64,000 nucleotides of DNA from Lentzea pudingi (lineage in GTDB: Bacteria > Actinomycetota > Actinomycetes > Mycobacteriales > Pseudonocardiaceae): contig NZ_BMNC01000006.1 of NCBI RefSeq assembly GCF_014646255.1, positions 515,502 to 579,501 of the forward strand, given 5' to 3'. A program made the translations under genes and the position numbers. The notes beneath the pieces are model-generated. The model ran no database searches. It was not told the DNA's origin and worked only from the letters and a program-made list of their open reading frames with translations. Position 1 is the first letter of the stretch. The number at the start of each line of letters is the position of its first letter. Of this stretch, positions 9,128 through 18,708 are shown piece after piece.

Positions 9128-9664
9128 CTACCAACCCACGAGCAACTGACCGAGCACCGCGGCGGGCACGGCGAGCAGGTACAGCGCGATCGGCCTGCGC
9201 GGTGCCCGTTCGATCGGGCGGGCCACGTCGCCGACCGAGCGGCCACGCTCCAGCGCCTCGGTGAGCAGAGCCGCACGGCGTCCCTTGCGCGCCTCGTAGG
9301 ACTTGGAGATCTTGCCCCACAACCAGGCCTGGTCGAACTCCCAGACCTCCTCGGTGCCGTCGTCGAGGACGATGTGCATCCGGTTGAACTCCTCGTGCAC
9401 GCGGGCGATCGCGTGCCAGCGATAGACCGACATCGTGAACCACCGCACCACGGTCAGTCCGCCGTCGGTCCACATGAGACGGGGGCGCAGGCCGGAGCGC
9501 CAGATCAGTTCCAGCAATGGCAGCGCCACCACGATGACGACCACCCAGGCGGGCAACCAGGCCGGGATTCGCACGATCTCCGATGCGGGCACGATCGCCG
9601 CCATGGCCGCGAGCATCACGGCGGCGAAGTAGTTGATCAGCTTGCTGCGGCGGATCTCGTTCAC
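9128..9664 (-). CDS. Small PH-domain membrane protein; candidate immunity partner of the RHS protein
   Basis: This is a 178-residue protein with two N-terminal membrane helices (about 12-30 and 36-55), a PH-like beta domain (about 60-115, containing MWTDGGLTVVRWF and a Trp-rich end) and a last hydrophobic helix near 160-178. The GTG at 9664 has GGGAG seven bases upstream, better spaced than the TTG two codons earlier. It lies 80 bases downstream of the RHS gene on the same strand, the usual place for an immunity gene of a polymorphic toxin. The immunity role is an inference; a general membrane-anchored PH protein is equally possible. Confidence 0.6.
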   Translation of the reverse strand: MNEIRRSKLINYFAAVMLAAMAAIVPASEIVRIPAWLPAWVVVIVVALPLLELIWRSGLRPRLMWTDGGLTVVRWFTMSVYRWHAIARVHEEFNRMHIVLDDGTEEVWEFDQAWLWGKISKSYEARKGRRAALLTEALERGRSVGDVARPIERAPRRPIALYLLAVPAAVLGQLLVGW

Positions 9665-9745
9665 GAACAAACTCCCACCAGGTCAGCGGAGGCCGGCGAG
9701 TTCATCGCCGGCCTCCGGCCGACTCAACTCAACACTTCACTTCGA

Positions 9746-12700
9746 TCAACGGTAACGGCCCCTGAACTTGGCCTGCCCCTTGGACCTGAAGATGCGCTTG
9801 CCGGCCCAGAGCAACGACGGCTGGAACCGGCTCTTCGCCTGGCCGTACCTCGTCAGGAACTTGAACCCGAACAGGCCGCGCTTGTGGGTCACCGCGGCGG
9901 GGAACCTCTTGGCCACGAGCTTCGCCGCACCGAACGCCTTCAGCGCGCCGAGCCCGCCCCAGATGCCGCCGCGGATCACGTGGCCCCACGGGTTCTCGTT
10001 GCGGCGGTTGACGTACCAGTTCGCCGCTCCGAGGCCCGCACCGACGGCCACACCGACACCGACCGCGCACCCGACGCCCGCCGTGCCGACGCACACGCCG
10101 GCGACCACGATTCCGGTGGCGATGCCCCGGACCCACTTGTTGTCCAGGCCCTTCTTCACCAGGTTCTTGGCGCCGTTCCAGGCCCTGCTGCACCAGCCGC
10201 ACGACCACTTGCCGTCCAGATCGGTCTCGTTGATCGGGTTGGCGTTGGTGTAGTCGTAGTCGTTGGCGCTGCCGCCCTCCTCCGGGTCGACGGAGAGGAA
10301 GCGGCCGAGCAGCGGGCTGTACGGCCGGGCGCCCATCTGCACGATGGCCAGCGAACCGGAGTGCTCGTAAGGACGCTGGTGCTGACCGAGCCAGCCGTAG
10401 TCCATGTCGCCCGGCTGGTTGTCCGGCACGTCCGCGAGCGGCTCGCCGAACGGGCTGTACGTGCGCAGCCCGCCCACTTGCAGACCGCCGTCGTCGGTGG
10501 TCAGGCTGAGGTCGCCCCGGATGCTCGGGTGATCCCACTTGCGGGTGTCGGACTTGACCGTGAGCAGCACGCCGCCGGGCAACGAGATCGACCGGGACAC
10601 GATCTTCTTCGTGGCGTCCATGGCGAAGTCGGCGGTGTCGCCGCTGCCCGTGAAGCCGTAGATCGTGTCGGTGTTCTCGGCGCCGGCGCTGGACACGCGG
10701 CGGACGATCCGGTCGAGCACGTCGCGGGTGTACGACACGTCGGCCGGTTCGGCACCGGTGGTGCGGGCGTGGATGTTGCGGTCACCGCCGTCCCACGACA
10801 GGTACGTGGTGGCGCCACCCGACTTGTACTCGGTGACCGCGCCGCGGTCGTTGTACCTGAGGTCGGTGACACCGGCCGCGCCGGTCGTGGTGAGCAGCCG
10901 GTCCGCCGCGTCGTAGCAGTAGCCGGTCTCCGCGACACCCGACGCCGTCTCGTCCAGCAACCGCACGCGGTTGGTGTTGAGGCCGGCGTTGGCCTGCGTG
11001 CCCGCGGGGCAGCCCGCGGGAGCGCTCGACGTGAAGTCGTAGGTGTAGTGGTGTCCCTGCACCCACGCCTCGACCATCCTGCCGGAGGTGTCGTACACGT
11101 AGTTCGGCAGACCGGGCCGTGCGTCCACGCCGCCGAGCGTCTCGTCGACGATCGTGCCCGCACGCGAACGGCCGACGGTGGACACGATGTCCTTGCCGTC
11201 CCTCGTCCGCCACTTCTGCGACACCGTCTTGCCCGCGCCGTCCAGCTGGATGTCGGACAGCGTGGTGCCGTTGGCGTAGGTCACCGAAGCGGTCTCGCCG
11301 GCGGCGTTGTACGTCGTCGTCGAGAGGACCTGCGCGTTGAGGCTGACGGTCAGCACCCGGCCGGCGTCGTCGTACGTGCTCGCCATGATCTGCGGCACGT
11401 CCGCCGGGTTCGGCGGGATGACCTTCTCCGCGCTGACGCGGCCGGCGAGGTCGTACGTCGTCTCCGTGCGCATGCCCGTGACGTCGGTGTAGGCCACGGT
11501 CCTGCCGAGCAGGTCGATCTCCGTGGTGACCGTGCCGTTGGCGTCGCTGATCGAGCTGACCAGCGGGTTGCCGTTGACGGCGTGGTTCGTGGTGATCACC
11601 CGCTCCGGCGCCGAGGCGTTGCTCGGCACCTTCTGCGTCACCACGCGGTCACGCGCGTCCAGCGTGTAGCAGAACCACGCGCCGGACGTCCCCTTCGCCA
11701 CGACGCGGCCGGAGGCGTCGTAGATCTGCTCGTCGACCCTGGCGGTGCCGGAGGCGGGAGCGACCGAGGTGGTCTTCTCGGGCATGCCGCCCTGGTTGAT
11801 CGCCTCGACCTCCGGGGTGCACGGGTTGTCCCTGGTTTCGGTGTCCCCGTAGAACTCGTAGGTCGTCTTCGCCCCGGTCGGCATGGTCTTCCCGGTCTTG
11901 CGCAGGTACCCGGTACCGGGAGCCTCGTGCGTGGCCTTCGAGACCAGACCGGCGGACTCGGTGCTGGTGGCGATGCCGTACGTCGGGTCGAGCCCGTCCT
12001 CGCCGTACCTCGTGACCGAGGACTGGTTCGGCACGCCGTGGGACTCGGAGGTGGTCTCCGAGGTCTTCAGGCCGTACAACGGCTTCAGGTTCGCGCCGGG
12101 CACGACCTGCTGCGCCCCGCCGGGCGTCGTCCAGTGCAGCTCGAACAGCGCGGTCGCCGCGCCGTCGTAGTACTCGATCCGCACCTTCTTCGTCGAACCG
12201 GCACCGGTGCTCTTCACCGTGCTCTCGCGCCACTTCGGCCCGGTGGCGATCCAGTCGTCGACGACGAGCTGGTCGTCGACCCACATCCGGACGCCGTCGT
12301 CGGCCTGCAGGCGGAGCTTGTAGTCGCCTGCCTCCGGGAACACGATCTCGCCGGTCGCCCGCATCGAGAAGTTGTCCACCGGAATGCCGGTGGCCGGCGC
12401 GTTGGAGCTGAAGTCGCGCGCCATCGTGCCGTCGGCGTTGCCCAGACCGGTCTGGTGGACCTTGGGCATGCCGGACAGGTTCGCGTTGTCGTAGAACGAC
12501 GTGGCGAGGCCGTTGATGCCCTCGTCGTACGCGGTCCTGGTGTGCGGCACGGTGGTCGCGCACGCGGCGGTCGGCACCTGTCCGCTGAAGCAGGACGCGG
12601 GAGCCGGACCGTAGGAGTCGACCGGCCGGTCGTGGTTGTTGTAGACCGTGGTCGTCCTGCGGCCGGCCGAGTCGGTCGACGACAGCAGGAGGTCCTTCGG

Positions 12701-15700
12701 GCTCCAGGTCTTCGTCGCCGTCTTCCCGGTCGCGTCTGTTGTGGACAGTTCCCGGAAGGCCTCGTCGTAGGTCACCTTCTGGAAGAAGCCGATCGCGGGC
12801 GAGAGTCCTTCGACGTCCACGTAGCTGGTGCGGTTCGCGGTGTCGTAGCGGTACTTGTGCCTCGGCCGCTGTTTGCCCGGCGCGGGCACCTGGGCCACCA
12901 CGTCGTTGGCGTACGGCTTGCCGTTGATCGTCGTGTAACCGAACGCGGCCGCGGCCTCGTGGTCAGGGCGGTTGGCGGGATCCGCCGCCACCCAGTCGTT
13001 GCCCAGCGCGTCCCGGGCGCCGGTGAGCAGACCGTCGGCGTTGTAGCCGTAGTCGTTGTTCTCCGCACCCGGATCCTCGATCCGCGCGAGCCTGCCCTGG
13101 TAGTACCAGAGCTTGGTCTCGGTGCCGTCCCAGTAGACGATGCGGCACAGCATCTGCGTCGGCGGCAACGCGTCCACGTGCGGCGGCTTCTGCGCGCCGC
13201 CGTAGCAGTCGTCACCGGCGCGGTTGTAGTGCAGCCGGTGCGAACGCTGGGAGACCGGGTCCTTGATCTCCTTCAGCCGTGACGGGAACCCGTCGTAGAT
13301 GTTCTGCAGAGCGGAGGGCTTGCGGCTGTCCTGCACCGAGGACATCGACTCCAGCTTGCCGTCGGAGCGGAAGACGAAGATCTCCGCCCCTTCGGTCAGC
13401 GTGATGCGGCCAGCGGTGTCGAGCGACAGCACGCCGTCCTCGCCCTCGGGTGCCGTGTAGCCGCCCGCGCTCTTCTTGACGTACGTGTGCTTCGCGCCGC
13501 TGCCGTCGGTCAGCACGACGTTCTGGTCGGTGACCTTCGCCTCGGTGTAGGTCGACCCGTCGCCGTCGAGGTCGGCCGAGAGGGTCCAGCCCTTCGGCAG
13601 CGTCGGCAGGTCCGAGGTGTACAGCCAGTCGGCGGGCACGATCTGCGGCGAGACGTTGCCCTCGGTCGTGCGCACGAACAGGCGCAGGTACGCCCAGTGG
13701 GTGGCCTCCGCGAGCTCGACCTTGATCGGCACGCGCTGGCCCGCGGTCAGCGAGACGCTGCCGGCCACACCCCAGTTGACGTCACTGCAACAACCCTGGT
13801 CGTACACGGAGTTTCCGTTGACCCACACGCGCAACCGGTCGTCGTGCACACCGGCGAACTGGTAGGTGCCGGTCGCGGGTGCCTGGAAGAAGCCCTCCCA
13901 GCGGGCGACGAACCAGTCCTGCGGCAGGGCGGGTGCGAACGGGGACTTGTCGCCCCAGTCCACGTTCACCTGCGGCTCGGTGCGCACCAGCACGGGCTGC
14001 TGCTGCGGGTTGATCTCACCGTTGTGCGACAGGTCGGGGAAGTACGACGCACGCAGCCCCTTGGCGTCCTGCTGCTGCGAGTTGTACGTCATGGTGATGC
14101 CCGCCGAGCCACCCACGGTGTTGAACGTGGGCGACGACTGCTGGGCGGTCAGATTGCCGTTGGCCAGGTTCACCGTGACCGGGCCGAACGTGTCGGCGGG
14201 AGCGGGACCGCGGTCGCCGATCCGCTGGTCGATCTTGAAGTGGCGCACCGGGCTGGGCACCATCGCCACACCGCTGTAGGCGTGCGCCTGCCAGGTGTAG
14301 GACACACCGTCCTGCAGCACCGCCTGCGGGACCGTCCACGTCGGACTGTCGAGGCAGCCGGAGTCGACCACGACACCGGACTTGGCGTCCGGTCCGGTGG
14401 CGACCTTGAAGCAGTACTTGACCGGATCACCGTCCGAATCGGACACCGGGGTGACCGACAGCGTCGGCGCGAGGGTCGTGATCGCCTCGTGGTCGGCCGG
14501 CCCGACCGGCTGCGGCGCGGGAGGCGCGTTGCCGGTGTCGACCGTCATGGTCGCGGTCAGGTCCTTGTAGGTCCACGTGCCCGCCGCCTCGTGGCCGACG
14601 ATGAGGAACGTCGCCATGTGGCGGATGTCGGCCACGTGCTGGAGGAACGAGCGCAGACCTTCTGCTTGGAAGGTGCCGACCTGCCCGAGCATCGTGGTGG
14701 CCATGTGCCCGCCGACACCGTTGAAGTCCATCGCGGAGGCGTGGTAGAGGTGCGCGGCCCACGTCTTGTCCGGGCTCATCGGCGACCGCTGGTTCGCGAC
14801 GTCGACCTTCGCGCCCACGATCTTCTTGCCGTACATGGACTCGTAGTTGAACCGCATGGCGCTGCGCCAGTACTTGTCACCGTGGTCGAGCACGTTGCCG
14901 ACCTTGATGCCGCAGTTGACGCACTTGTAGCCGTCCGACTTGTACGCCTCGGAATAGGTCACGCCGTAGGTGAACGTCGGGTCGACGCTGACCGGGTAGA
15001 CCCGCTTGGGATCCTTCAGCCACGCCTCGTCCACGGAGACCGTGAGGATCCACTTGTCGCCGGACTTCTCCACCGCGTAACCGCCGCCGGTCCGCGCGGG
15101 CGGCCTGGTGTCGTTGTCGCCGGAGGAGTCCCAGGTGACCACGGGCGGCATCACGATCTTCGCCGTGCCCGCCGCGTCACGGAGCTCGACCGTGCCCTGC
15201 TCGGTCACGGCCGGCGTGAGCGTGCCGGTCCTGAGGGTGAACCGCCACTTGTTGGTGGCCGGTGGCTTCTTGAGCTTGATGGTCTCCTTGACCGACCCCG
15301 GCGTCACCTCGTACTGCAGGTCGGTGTCCGGTGTGACGTCCGCGTACTCCGCCGACTCACCGGAGACCTTGATCTCGGTGCCCCTGGCGGGCTTCTCCAC
15401 GCCCAGCGCGACCTTGTTGCCCTCGAACTCGACCGTCACGAGCGACGGGTCGTCGGCCTTGGCGCCGAAGGTGGGCTTGAGCGGGTGCTGCCTGGCCTTG
15501 ATCCGCCTGGTGGGCACGTCCGCCTGCAGGGTCGTGTCGACCTCGTGCCAGCGCCCGCCCGCGTCCTGGACGTTGCGCGGTTCGGTCGACTGCTTGATCG
15601 TCCGCGTGCCGTCCGGGTTCTCGTACTCGGTCTCGAACAACGACTGCCGCACGATCTTCGACCGCTCGGGGTCGAAGTGCGAGCCGGAAGTGCCCGCGGC

Positions 15701-15946
15701 CTTGCCCAGCGGCGTGAAGTCCGCCTTGGGCGTGGCAGGCGCCACGGGCTCGGCCTTCGGTGGTTCGCTGCGCAGGACCGGAACGTCTCGCACGTTGATC
15801 GACTTGTTCTTCTCCGGCGCCGCCGCCACCGAGGTGACCGGTGTCACGGCTGACGCGAGCAATGCCGTGACGACCACCGCGGTGATCGTGCGGGCAGCAC
15901 GAATTGGACGCGCGCGAAGGCGCGCGCCTCTGAGAGGCGAGTGCAA
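9746..15946 (-). CDS. Secreted RHS-repeat protein with two PA14 domains and variable C-terminal domain
   Basis: This is a 2066-residue protein. A signal peptide (about 1-43, basic then hydrophobic, ending SVAAAPE) is followed by a DNRLRE-like region (about 310-470), an Fn3-like segment (about 475-570) and a first PA14 domain (about 625-760, ARWEGFFQAPATGTYQF). RHS/YD repeats come next, then a second PA14 (about 1140-1290, PEAGDYKLRLQADDGVRMWV), more repeats and the RHS core end (about 1875-1910, ARPYSPLLGRFLSVDP followed by NPINETDLDG). After the core, about 155 residues form a unique tail: a Gly/Ala/Val hydrophobic stretch then a very basic end. This is the layout of secreted polymorphic toxins or WapA-like wall proteins. 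The start is a TTG preceded by CTGGGGGTCACC, so the start is less certain than the frame. Confidence 0.88.
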   Translation of the reverse strand: MHSPLRGARLRARPIRAARTITAVVVTALLASAVTPVTSVAAAPEKNKSINVRDVPVLRSEPPKAEPVAPATPKADFTPLGKAAGTSGSHFDPERSKIVRQSLFETEYENPDGTRTIKQSTEPRNVQDAGGRWHEVDTTLQADVPTRRIKARQHPLKPTFGAKADDPSLVTVEFEGNKVALGVEKPARGTEIKVSGESAEYADVTPDTDLQYEVTPGSVKETIKLKKPPATNKWRFTLRTGTLTPAVTEQGTVELRDAAGTAKIVMPPVVTWDSSGDNDTRPPARTGGGYAVEKSGDKWILTVSVDEAWLKDPKRVYPVSVDPTFTYGVTYSEAYKSDGYKCVNCGIKVGNVLDHGDKYWRSAMRFNYESMYGKKIVGAKVDVANQRSPMSPDKTWAAHLYHASAMDFNGVGGHMATTMLGQVGTFQAEGLRSFLQHVADIRHMATFLIVGHEAAGTWTYKDLTATMTVDTGNAPPAPQPVGPADHEAITTLAPTLSVTPVSDSDGDPVKYCFKVATGPDAKSGVVVDSGCLDSPTWTVPQAVLQDGVSYTWQAHAYSGVAMVPSPVRHFKIDQRIGDRGPAPADTFGPVTVNLANGNLTAQQSSPTFNTVGGSAGITMTYNSQQQDAKGLRASYFPDLSHNGEINPQQQPVLVRTEPQVNVDWGDKSPFAPALPQDWFVARWEGFFQAPATGTYQFAGVHDDRLRVWVNGNSVYDQGCCSDVNWGVAGSVSLTAGQRVPIKVELAEATHWAYLRLFVRTTEGNVSPQIVPADWLYTSDLPTLPKGWTLSADLDGDGSTYTEAKVTDQNVVLTDGSGAKHTYVKKSAGGYTAPEGEDGVLSLDTAGRITLTEGAEIFVFRSDGKLESMSSVQDSRKPSALQNIYDGFPSRLKEIKDPVSQRSHRLHYNRAGDDCYGGAQKPPHVDALPPTQMLCRIVYWDGTETKLWYYQGRLARIEDPGAENNDYGYNADGLLTGARDALGNDWVAADPANRPDHEAAAAFGYTTINGKPYANDVVAQVPAPGKQRPRHKYRYDTANRTSYVDVEGLSPAIGFFQKVTYDEAFRELSTTDATGKTATKTWSPKDLLLSSTDSAGRRTTTVYNNHDRPVDSYGPAPASCFSGQVPTAACATTVPHTRTAYDEGINGLATSFYDNANLSGMPKVHQTGLGNADGTMARDFSSNAPATGIPVDNFSMRATGEIVFPEAGDYKLRLQADDGVRMWVDDQLVVDDWIATGPKWRESTVKSTGAGSTKKVRIEYYDGAATALFELHWTTPGGAQQVVPGANLKPLYGLKTSETTSESHGVPNQSSVTRYGEDGLDPTYGIATSTESAGLVSKATHEAPGTGYLRKTGKTMPTGAKTTYEFYGDTETRDNPCTPEVEAINQGGMPEKTTSVAPASGTARVDEQIYDASGRVVAKGTSGAWFCYTLDARDRVVTQKVPSNASAPERVITTNHAVNGNPLVSSISDANGTVTTEIDLLGRTVAYTDVTGMRTETTYDLAGRVSAEKVIPPNPADVPQIMASTYDDAGRVLTVSLNAQVLSTTTYNAAGETASVTYANGTTLSDIQLDGAGKTVSQKWRTRDGKDIVSTVGRSRAGTIVDETLGGVDARPGLPNYVYDTSGRMVEAWVQGHHYTYDFTSSAPAGCPAGTQANAGLNTNRVRLLDETASGVAETGYCYDAADRLLTTTGAAGVTDLRYNDRGAVTEYKSGGATTYLSWDGGDRNIHARTTGAEPADVSYTRDVLDRIVRRVSSAGAENTDTIYGFTGSGDTADFAMDATKKIVSRSISLPGGVLLTVKSDTRKWDHPSIRGDLSLTTDDGGLQVGGLRTYSPFGEPLADVPDNQPGDMDYGWLGQHQRPYEHSGSLAIVQMGARPYSPLLGRFLSVDPEEGGSANDYDYTNANPINETDLDGKWSCGWCSRAWNGAKNLVKKGLDNKWVRGIATGIVVAGVCVGTAGVGCAVGVGVAVGAGLGAANWYVNRRNENPWGHVIRGGIWGGLGALKAFGAAKLVAKRFPAAVTHKRGLFGFKFLTRYGQAKSRFQPSLLWAGKRIFRSKGQAKFRGRYR

Positions 15947-16160
15947 GGTGACCCCCAGGTCGATGTCCCTCTTCTGGACGCCATGCGTCCATCCCGGATG
16001 AAGGGTGGAGCCTCGCCGGGTTTCCCGGCAATAGGCCGATCAGGGCATTCGGGGCCAGGGGGCTGTGCGCGGAGTGTGCGAGGCAACCGCAGGTGAATAC
16101 GTGTGTGCGCAAGCATCAAGGCGCGGGAACGGAGCTGATCCACGACGGGCCGCCGGCAAT

Positions 16161-16188
16161 GTTCTTCAACCGTCGTTCTTCAACCGTC
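16161..16188. repeat. 14-base tandem duplication in the RHS / M1-like divergent promoter region
   Basis: GTTCTTCAACCGTC occurs twice head to tail. The rest of the 358-base gap (15947-16304) shows no gene and should hold the promoters of the divergent RHS and M1-like genes. Confidence 0.6.
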
Positions 16189-16304
16189 CAGGTCATCGGC
16201 TGCGCATCGGATAACGCACGAGCATGGGGAAGTGGCATTGGCCTGGTCCGGCGGGGCACGCCGAGACTGGCGGCACCCTGCCACCGTCCCGAGAGGTTTC
16301 CCCG

Positions 16305-17708
16305 ATGGCTGTGCGGATTCGGCGGACGTTCTCGTCGGCCACCCTGCTGTTGTGCGGCCTGTCCCTGTGTCCGGCCGTAGCGCACGCGGACGACACGATC
16401 GGCTCCGACGGCTACGTGCACGTCGCACCCAACGGTGTCGTGCTCGGCGTCGATCCCTACTACCCCACCGATGGCAACGGCGGTTATGACGTCGCCGGCT
16501 ACACCGTCGACCTGTCCTACGATCCCGCCGCCCGGTTCCTCAACGCCAGGACCGTCGTCTCGGCCACGACGACGCAGCGGCTCAGCCGGTTCAACTTGGA
16601 CCTGCGCGGGCTCACCGTGACGTCGGTGAGGGTGGACGGCGTGCGCGCGTCGTTCGTCCGCCGAGGCGAGCACGAACTGGTGATCACGCCCGCCGGCACG
16701 CTGGCGGCGGACACCTCGTTCACCGTCGAGGTGCTCTACTGCGGCCGTCCGCAACCGGAACACGCGCCCCGCGGTGTGACCGGGTGGCGCACCACGTGGT
16801 CGGGCGGCGTGCTCGCAGCCGGGGCGCCTCACTCGGCGTCCACGTGGTTCCCGGTGAACGAGACTTCAGCCGACAAGGCGACGTTCCACCTCAACGCGCG
16901 AGTTCCGGCTGGGTGGAGCGTGGTGTCGAACGGCGTGCGCAAGTCCGTCCACGAAGGACTCCACGCCTGGGAGGAGGACGTCCCGATCACACCGTCCGCC
17001 ACGATGATCGCCATCGATCGGTTCAGCATCCGGGAATCCACCCTGCCTGGCGGCATCGCGGTGCTGGACGCGTTCGCGCCCGGTGCCGGCACCGCGCCGG
17101 CCAGGCACCTGCCCGAAATGCTGGAATTCCTGAACGGCAAGCTGGGTCCGTACCCCCTGCCGGTGACGGGTGGCGTGTACCTGCCTGACCGGCTCGCCTA
17201 CTCGCATCCTTCACAGGGGCGCCCGGTGCACGGTGCTGCCGCGGGCCAGTCGGCGCTGGTGCAGGCCCTGGCATCGCAGTGGTGGGGAAACCAGCTCGCC
17301 ATCAAGATGGGGAAAGACCAGCCGATGGTCGAGTCGTTCGCCCGGTACGTGGCGTGGTTGTGGGAGGAGAGCCGCGGCGGGCCCTCCGTCGAGCAGCGCT
17401 ACCAGGACGCGTTGCGCCAGGCAGGGACGGACATTCGGTTCTGGGGGCGCAAACTGGCGGATCCGGGTGTGGGCCGGGAGTTCTCGGTCACGGACAAGGG
17501 TGTGTTGATGGTGCACGCGCTGCGCAAGCACATTGGTGACGAGAAGTTCTTCACGGTGCTGCGGGAGTACCCGGCGATCGCGGTGCTGCTCAACCAGGGC
17601 TGGTACGACTGGGAGCTCTACACGGCGGCGGTGGCGGATCAGGACCTCACAGCGTTCCACGAGGCCTGGGTTCACGGGACGACTCTGCCACCGGCGGAGC
17701 TCCGCTGA
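16305..17708 (+). CDS. Secreted M1-peptidase-like protein lacking the HExxH zinc motif
   Basis: This is a 467-residue protein with a signal peptide (about 1-28, LLLCGLSLCPAVAHA) and the M1 N-terminal beta domain (YDVAGYTVDLSYDP; YCGRPQPEHAPRGVTGW). The catalytic region aligns as QSALVQALASQWWGNQL, where active M1 enzymes read HELAHQWFG. His, Glu and the second His are thus Gln, Ala and Ser, while the downstream Glu (MVESFARYVAWLWEE) and the surrounding Trp residues are kept. The protein therefore keeps the fold but should not bind the catalytic zinc: a pseudo-peptidase. ATG 16305 follows GAGAGG. It converges on the LysR gene through a shared hairpin. A binding or scaffold role outside the cell is an inference. 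Confidence 0.8.
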   Translation: MAVRIRRTFSSATLLLCGLSLCPAVAHADDTIGSDGYVHVAPNGVVLGVDPYYPTDGNGGYDVAGYTVDLSYDPAARFLNARTVVSATTTQRLSRFNLDLRGLTVTSVRVDGVRASFVRRGEHELVITPAGTLAADTSFTVEVLYCGRPQPEHAPRGVTGWRTTWSGGVLAAGAPHSASTWFPVNETSADKATFHLNARVPAGWSVVSNGVRKSVHEGLHAWEEDVPITPSATMIAIDRFSIRESTLPGGIAVLDAFAPGAGTAPARHLPEMLEFLNGKLGPYPLPVTGGVYLPDRLAYSHPSQGRPVHGAAAGQSALVQALASQWWGNQLAIKMGKDQPMVESFARYVAWLWEESRGGPSVEQRYQDALRQAGTDIRFWGRKLADPGVGREFSVTDKGVLMVHALRKHIGDEKFFTVLREYPAIAVLLNQGWYDWELYTAAVADQDLTAFHEAWVHGTTLPPAELR

Positions 17709-17709
17709 C

Positions 17710-17771
17710 GTTACCTGGCATGACGGTGTGCCCTCCACGTCTGTGGAGGGCACACCGTCATGCCAGGTAAC
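17710..17771. terminator. Perfect 29-base inverted repeat, bidirectional terminator
   Basis: Arms 17710-17738 and 17743-17771 are perfect complements with a 4-base loop (GTCT). It lies immediately after the M1-like stop, and the stop codon of the LysR gene (17758-17760) is inside the right arm. No long T-run follows, but the stem is strong enough to separate the two convergent units. Confidence 0.75.
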
Positions 17772-18693
17772 GGGAGTAGACCGGTGACGACTCGCACTCC
17801 AGCCGGTAGGCCAGCGCGGTCTCGGTGAGCACCTCGCGCGCGAAGCCGGCGAACTCGCTCTCCCTGTGCCACACCAACAGGAACCTCCGTGACAACGCGT
17901 CGTCGGCGAGCAGCCGGGCGGCGACTTGCTGATGCCCCTCGCACGCCGCCTGGGACAGTCCGACGGCGCCGTTGCGCACTGCGGCGACAGTCGTGCCGTA
18001 CGACTCTGACACGTACCGCACGTGGGGCGTGAAACCCTTGCGCCGGCACGACCTGTGGAAGTACTCGTGGAAGCGGGAGGAGTCGGGCGGAGGGAGCACC
18101 CACTGCTCGTCCGCCAGTTGCTCGAGGCTGATCACCTTGTGCCGGGCCAGCGGATGGTCCTCGCGCAGCAGCACGAGCGTCCGGTCGTGAGCCACCACCG
18201 CCAGGTCCACGGACGCTGGCGCGACCGCTTCAAAGCCGGGGTAGTCCTTGACGACGCCCACTTCCAGCCGCCGCTGCGCCACCATCTCCACGACGAGGTC
18301 CCGGCACTCGCTGTCGAACAGCGATGCGCCGGGACCGTGCGGACGGTGGCTGTCGAGGATGGCGGGCAGGTGGCACAGCACGGGTGAGCAGACCCCGCCG
18401 ACCCGCACCGGTTCGGCGGGGCTGGAACGGACCCCGATGTCCCGCACCAGACCTTCCATCATCGGCAGTACCGCGCTGATCCGGTCGAGCAGCAGTTCTC
18501 CGGTGGGGGTCGGCGTGACCGACGTGGTGTGGGAACCGCGATCGAACAACCGTTGTCCCAGGGCGTTTTCCAGCCGTTTGAGGTTGCCGCTGACGGCGGG
18601 TTGACTGGTGCCGAGCCGCACCGCGGCCTCGGACAAACTGCCGGTTTCACCGATCGCCCGCACGAGCCGCAGGTGGTGGACGTCGAGTTCCAT
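17758..18693 (-). CDS. LysR-family transcriptional regulator in the CDPS operon
   Basis: This is a 311-residue LysR protein. The N-terminal winged helix (about 1-62) reads HHLRLVRAIGETGSLSEAAV and TSQPAVSGNLKRLENALG. The rest is the periplasmic-binding-like effector domain. It lies 15 bases downstream of the NCS1 permease gene on the same strand and so is the third gene of the CDPS-permease-LysR unit. It is the natural candidate to control that unit in response to a small ligand, perhaps the transported nucleobase or the cyclodipeptide. The ligand is not deducible from the sequence. Confidence 0.88.
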   Translation of the reverse strand: MELDVHHLRLVRAIGETGSLSEAAVRLGTSQPAVSGNLKRLENALGQRLFDRGSHTTSVTPTPTGELLLDRISAVLPMMEGLVRDIGVRSSPAEPVRVGGVCSPVLCHLPAILDSHRPHGPGASLFDSECRDLVVEMVAQRRLEVGVVKDYPGFEAVAPASVDLAVVAHDRTLVLLREDHPLARHKVISLEQLADEQWVLPPPDSSRFHEYFHRSCRRKGFTPHVRYVSESYGTTVAAVRNGAVGLSQAACEGHQQVAARLLADDALSRRFLLVWHRESEFAGFAREVLTETALAYRLECESSPVYSRYLA

Positions 18694-18708
18694 GCCGTCA
18701 CTTCCCCG

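Noticed and set aside
8978..15853. Two very long plus-strand open frames (8978-13282 and 13487-15853)
   Set aside because: Both are antisense to the RHS gene; GC-rich third positions keep the frame open. Their products show only His/Arg/Val/Gly-rich composition.
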